Of a stretch of 50,250 bases of DNA, positions 48,245 to 50,250 are shown piece by piece (positions within the stretch are counted from its first letter, which is position 1; every line of letters starts with the position of its first letter). The DNA lies in contig JFHF01000052.1 in the NCBI GenBank assembly GCA_000648925.1, positions 1-50,250 of the forward strand, read 5' to 3'. The notes under the pieces are model-generated. The model ran no database searches and was not told the origin of the DNA. It was given only the letters and a program-made list of their open reading frames with translations. The translations under genes and the position numbers were made by a program. Source of the stretch: Caballeronia jiangsuensis (lineage in GTDB: Bacteria > Pseudomonadota > Gammaproteobacteria > Burkholderiales > Burkholderiaceae).

Positions 48245-48589
48245 ATGCAGAAACGCGTCGGCACTCTTTTCGCGATGATGGGTTTGTTTGCAGTCGTTTC
48301 CACGGCGCAGGCCCAGGACAGCGTCATTCAGGCTCAGCAGACATTCACTTTCAGGCCTAATTCGTATGGCTGCTTGTCCAAGGACAAGTTCGATTCGGCC
48401 GATCAGCACGCGAAAGCTGGCGAGCATCAACAGATGCAGCAGTTTTTCGAAGGCTTCGAATGCATTTCGACTCCTGTCGATTCGCATTTTCGCGTGATTC
48501 GCGTGGTGGGCCATGACGTCGAATTCGTCAACGCCGCCAATAGCGACACCCAAGGCATGTGGACCGCGGATCGATTCATCGACCAATAA
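48245..48589 (+). CDS. Small exported protein of unknown function
   Basis: 114 residues from ATG 48245, GGGAGG upstream. The N-terminus MQKRVGTLFAMMGLFAVVST followed by AQAQDS is a typical signal peptide with cleavage after AQA. The mature part has two cysteines (in YGCLSKD and FECIST) that could pair in the periplasm. No family is recognised. It is likely a stand-alone gene. Confidence 0.7.
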   Translation: MQKRVGTLFAMMGLFAVVSTAQAQDSVIQAQQTFTFRPNSYGCLSKDKFDSADQHAKAGEHQQMQQFFEGFECISTPVDSHFRVIRVVGHDVEFVNAANSDTQGMWTADRFIDQ

Positions 48590-48841
48590 GCGGTTTTAGC
48601 GTCTAATTCAAGTCCGCAATCCGGCGCGATTTTCTGAGTCGCGCCGGCGCTTCGATTTATCGGCGAAATAATCGTCGGAATGAATCGGATGCGGTTTTCT
48701 CCCCCGCGCTTTCGAGCGCGCGCCTCTCGCTGCCTTCCACATTTCCGCCGATTCGCCGCACAATGTCGGTTTCGCGCGCAATCCACCGCCGCGCCTCGAC
48801 ATTCCTTCTCCGCCGGCCAACGAACCGGCGCATCACGCTGA

Positions 48842-49393
48842 ATGGCTCTCAAATCCACGATCTACAAGGCCGACCTTCAAGTCGCCGACATGGACCGCCA
48901 CTACTACGGCGATCATTCCCTGACCATTGCACGCCATCCATCGGAGACCGACGACCGCATGATGGTGCGTGTTGCCGCGTTCGGGCTGTTCGCCGACGAG
49001 CGACTTGAATTCTGCAAGGGCCTTTCCGATACCGACGAGCCCGATCTGTGGCAGAAAGATCTCACCGGCCAGATTCAGACCTGGATCGAAGTCGGTCAGC
49101 CCGACGAGAGACGCATCTCGAAGGCGAGCGGGCGCTCGGATCGGGTGATCGTCATCGCTTATGCCGGCAGGACGGCGGACATCTGGTGGAACGGCGTGAA
49201 GGGCAAGGTCGAGCGACTGCAAAACGTGACGGTGTGGTCGCTCGCTGATGGCGTCGCCGAAGCGCTTGGCAAGCTGGCCGAACGGACGATGCGTTTGCAA
49301 CTGATGGTGCAGGACGCGGACGTGTCGCTGAGCAGCGAGACCGTCGATGCCGTCGCGATTCGCTGGAACGTGCTCAAGACGGGGGCGGCTTGA
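48842..49393 (+). CDS. yaeQ: YaeQ family protein
   Basis: 183 residues starting MALKSTIYKADLQVADMDRH, the YaeQ hallmark, with the conserved WIEVGQPDERRISKASGRSD segment. The fold is related to PD-(D/E)XK nucleases, but the biochemical function is unsettled. It is complete and of normal length. About 250 bp before it (48590-48841) show no gene. Confidence 0.92.
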   Translation: MALKSTIYKADLQVADMDRHYYGDHSLTIARHPSETDDRMMVRVAAFGLFADERLEFCKGLSDTDEPDLWQKDLTGQIQTWIEVGQPDERRISKASGRSDRVIVIAYAGRTADIWWNGVKGKVERLQNVTVWSLADGVAEALGKLAERTMRLQLMVQDADVSLSSETVDAVAIRWNVLKTGAA

Positions 49394-49403
49394 TGGCCGG
49401 CGT

Positions 49404-49811
49404 TCAGGCTTCGGGCGGCCCTTTGAGTTCGACCATGTTGCCCTCGGGATCGAACAGATAGAGCGACGGACCGAAACCTTCGGCGCCGTAGCGACGCGCC
49501 TCTTCGCCGATGCGCGCGCCGTGCTTTTTTAGATGCTCGCGTAACGCATCCGCATCGAATGGCTCGACGCGCACACAAAGGTGATCCATGTTGCGGCCCG
49601 CGCTCGGCTGGCCGCTCTCGGGCCGATCGATCTTCGCACCGACCGCGAGCAAATCGATCAGTGAACGGCCCGCGCGCATCTGCACGAGGCCGAGATCGCG
49701 CTGTTCTTTCTCGACCGGACAGCCCAGCACCGTGCGGTAGAAGTTCACCATGTTGTCGAGATCGGCGCAGCGGATCACGAGGTGATCGATTTCGCGGATT
49801 TGGATGGGCAT
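49404..49811 (-). CDS. VOC (glyoxalase/dioxygenase-like) protein
   Basis: 135 residues from ATG 49811 (MPIQIREIDHLVIRCADLDN) with GAGAGAG upstream. It has the vicinal-oxygen-chelate repeat, with metal-ligand candidates His10 in IDHLVI, His in MDHLCVRV and Glu in LFDPEGNMVELKGP. Substrate unknown; family members include fosfomycin-resistance and glyoxalase-like enzymes. It converges on yaeQ. Confidence 0.85.
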   Translation of the reverse strand: MPIQIREIDHLVIRCADLDNMVNFYRTVLGCPVEKEQRDLGLVQMRAGRSLIDLLAVGAKIDRPESGQPSAGRNMDHLCVRVEPFDADALREHLKKHGARIGEEARRYGAEGFGPSLYLFDPEGNMVELKGPPEA

Positions 49812-49888
49812 ATCGCTCTCTCTCACAGTCGATGTGAGGTTCAGTTTAGCGCGATGGGGAGAAGAGGCTGGTGGGTGGGGGAATGAAA

Positions 49889-49918
49889 AAAGGGCTTGGC
49901 GTTTGAGCCAAGCCCTTT
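49889..49918. terminator. Strong hairpin terminator at the tRNA-like scar
   Basis: AAAGGGCTTGGC (49889-49900) and GCCAAGCCCTTT (49907-49918) form a perfect 12-bp stem around GTTTGA. It lies directly downstream, on the minus strand, of the tRNA-like fragment, as expected for a tRNA terminator. Confidence 0.8.
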
Positions 49919-49925
49919 GAATTCG

Positions 49926-49971
49926 TGGTGGGAGGAGGAGGATCGAACTCCCGACCTTCGCATTGCGAATG
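49926..49971 (-). other. tRNA-like 3' fragment, att scar of a third element
   Basis: On the minus strand the sequence ends CCTCCCACCA, preceded by a T arm GGGAG-TTCGATC-CTCCT, variable AGGTC, and an anticodon-like loop TTCGCAA with 3' stem TGCGA (possible anticodon CGC). The 5' half is replaced by AT-rich DNA. The acceptor strand comes out one base short, so the exact tRNA is unsure. Together with the terminator on one side and an integrase on the other, it is best read as an attachment scar. Confidence 0.55.
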
Positions 49972-50022
49972 TAAAAATCAAGCTTTATAAGATGGGGTTT
50001 CTAGCGCCGTTCACGATTATTT

Positions 50023-50039
50023 GCCACAATCTCGCCACA
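50023..50039. repeat. Short direct repeats, possible arm sites of the third integrase
   Basis: GCCACA occurs at 50023-50028 and 50034-50039, an 11-bp period, between the tRNA-like scar and the integrase start. It parallels the repeats at 97-116 and 25618-25636. Confidence 0.4.
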
Positions 50040-50063
50040 CTCCATTCAAGTAAGTATCAAGAA

Positions 50064-50250
50064 ATGCCGACCATACGAAAGCGTGGACATTGCCAATGGG
50101 AAGCGCAGGTACGCCGGCGCGGATATCCAGCGCAGAGCAAGACCTTCAATACCAAAGCTGAGGCGGAAGCTTGGGCAGGCATGATCGAATCGGAGATGTC
50201 TCGCGGTGTATGGGTTAGCCGTAGTGAGGCCGAGTCGACGACGCTATACG
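50064..50250 (+). CDS. Tyrosine integrase, N-terminal part (runs off the window)
   Basis: 62 codons are visible from ATG 50064: MPTIRKRGHCQWEAQVRRRG, then YPAQSKTFNTKAEAEAWAGM and IESEMSRGVW. This is the standard N-terminal arm-binding segment (Arm/AP2-like integrase domain) of a large group of phage integrases in this genus. The core and catalytic domains lie beyond the window. It reads away from the tRNA-like scar, into a third element to the right. Confidence 0.75.
   Translation, partial: MPTIRKRGHCQWEAQVRRRGYPAQSKTFNTKAEAEAWAGMIESEMSRGVWVSRSEAESTTLY

Overview
The window looks like chromosome 1 of a Burkholderia-type betaproteobacterium (Burkholderia, Paraburkholderia or Caballeronia). 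The grounds are high GC, the order mnmE-yidC-yidD-rnpA-rpmH-dnaA-dnaN-gyrB around the replication origin, and protein sequences typical of that group. The genus is inferred from sequence alone; no search was run.

Layout. (1) 1-334: right edge of an integrative element that lies mostly outside the window. It shows the first 24 codons of a tyrosine integrase reading leftward, short repeats, a 3' fragment of tRNA-Lys(CUU) left as an attachment scar, and the tRNA terminator. (2) 335-9914: an AT-rich leader, then a three-gene operon of helicase with a nuclease-like tail, DUF1156 DNA methylase and DUF499 ATPase, closed by a terminator. This is a predicted anti-phage or DNA-modification system. (3) 9962-25503: core genes, namely DUF488, an MFS exporter, dbpA with a zinc-ribbon partner, an AraC/GyrI regulator, gyrB, dnaN, dnaA, the dnaA-rpmH intergenic region, rpmH, rnpA, yidD, yidC, a helix-turn-helix regulator and mnmE. 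(4) 25484-46736: a 21.3-kb prophage-like element inserted in the 3' end of mnmE. It is bounded by a 16-bp direct repeat and by near-identical integrase arm repeats. (5) 46752-49811: core genes again (NTF2-like, LysE-type exporter, an exported protein, yaeQ, a VOC protein). (6) 49889-50250: left edge of a third integrative element, with a tRNA-like 3' fragment, repeats and the start of another integrase. Three element boundaries therefore fall within 50 kb around the dnaA region.

The mnmE element has an integrase, small regulators (AlpA-like, PC4-like, helix-turn-helix), a replication pair (O-like protein and DnaB), a small terminase subunit, a head decoration protein, a tailspike, an excisionase, an Arc-type regulator and a second integrase. 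It has no visible large terminase, portal, major capsid, protease or lysis cassette. Its tape-measure/tail-lysozyme gene is an out-of-frame deletion remnant. It is either a decayed prophage or a prophage-derived satellite that needs a helper. AT-richer cargo sits in gaps and near the right end: a membrane protein at 32182, a two-gene membrane cassette at 42034-42834, and a Clp-fold protease pair at 45447-46621. These and the 729-9812 operon are the main candidates for uncharacterised defence functions.
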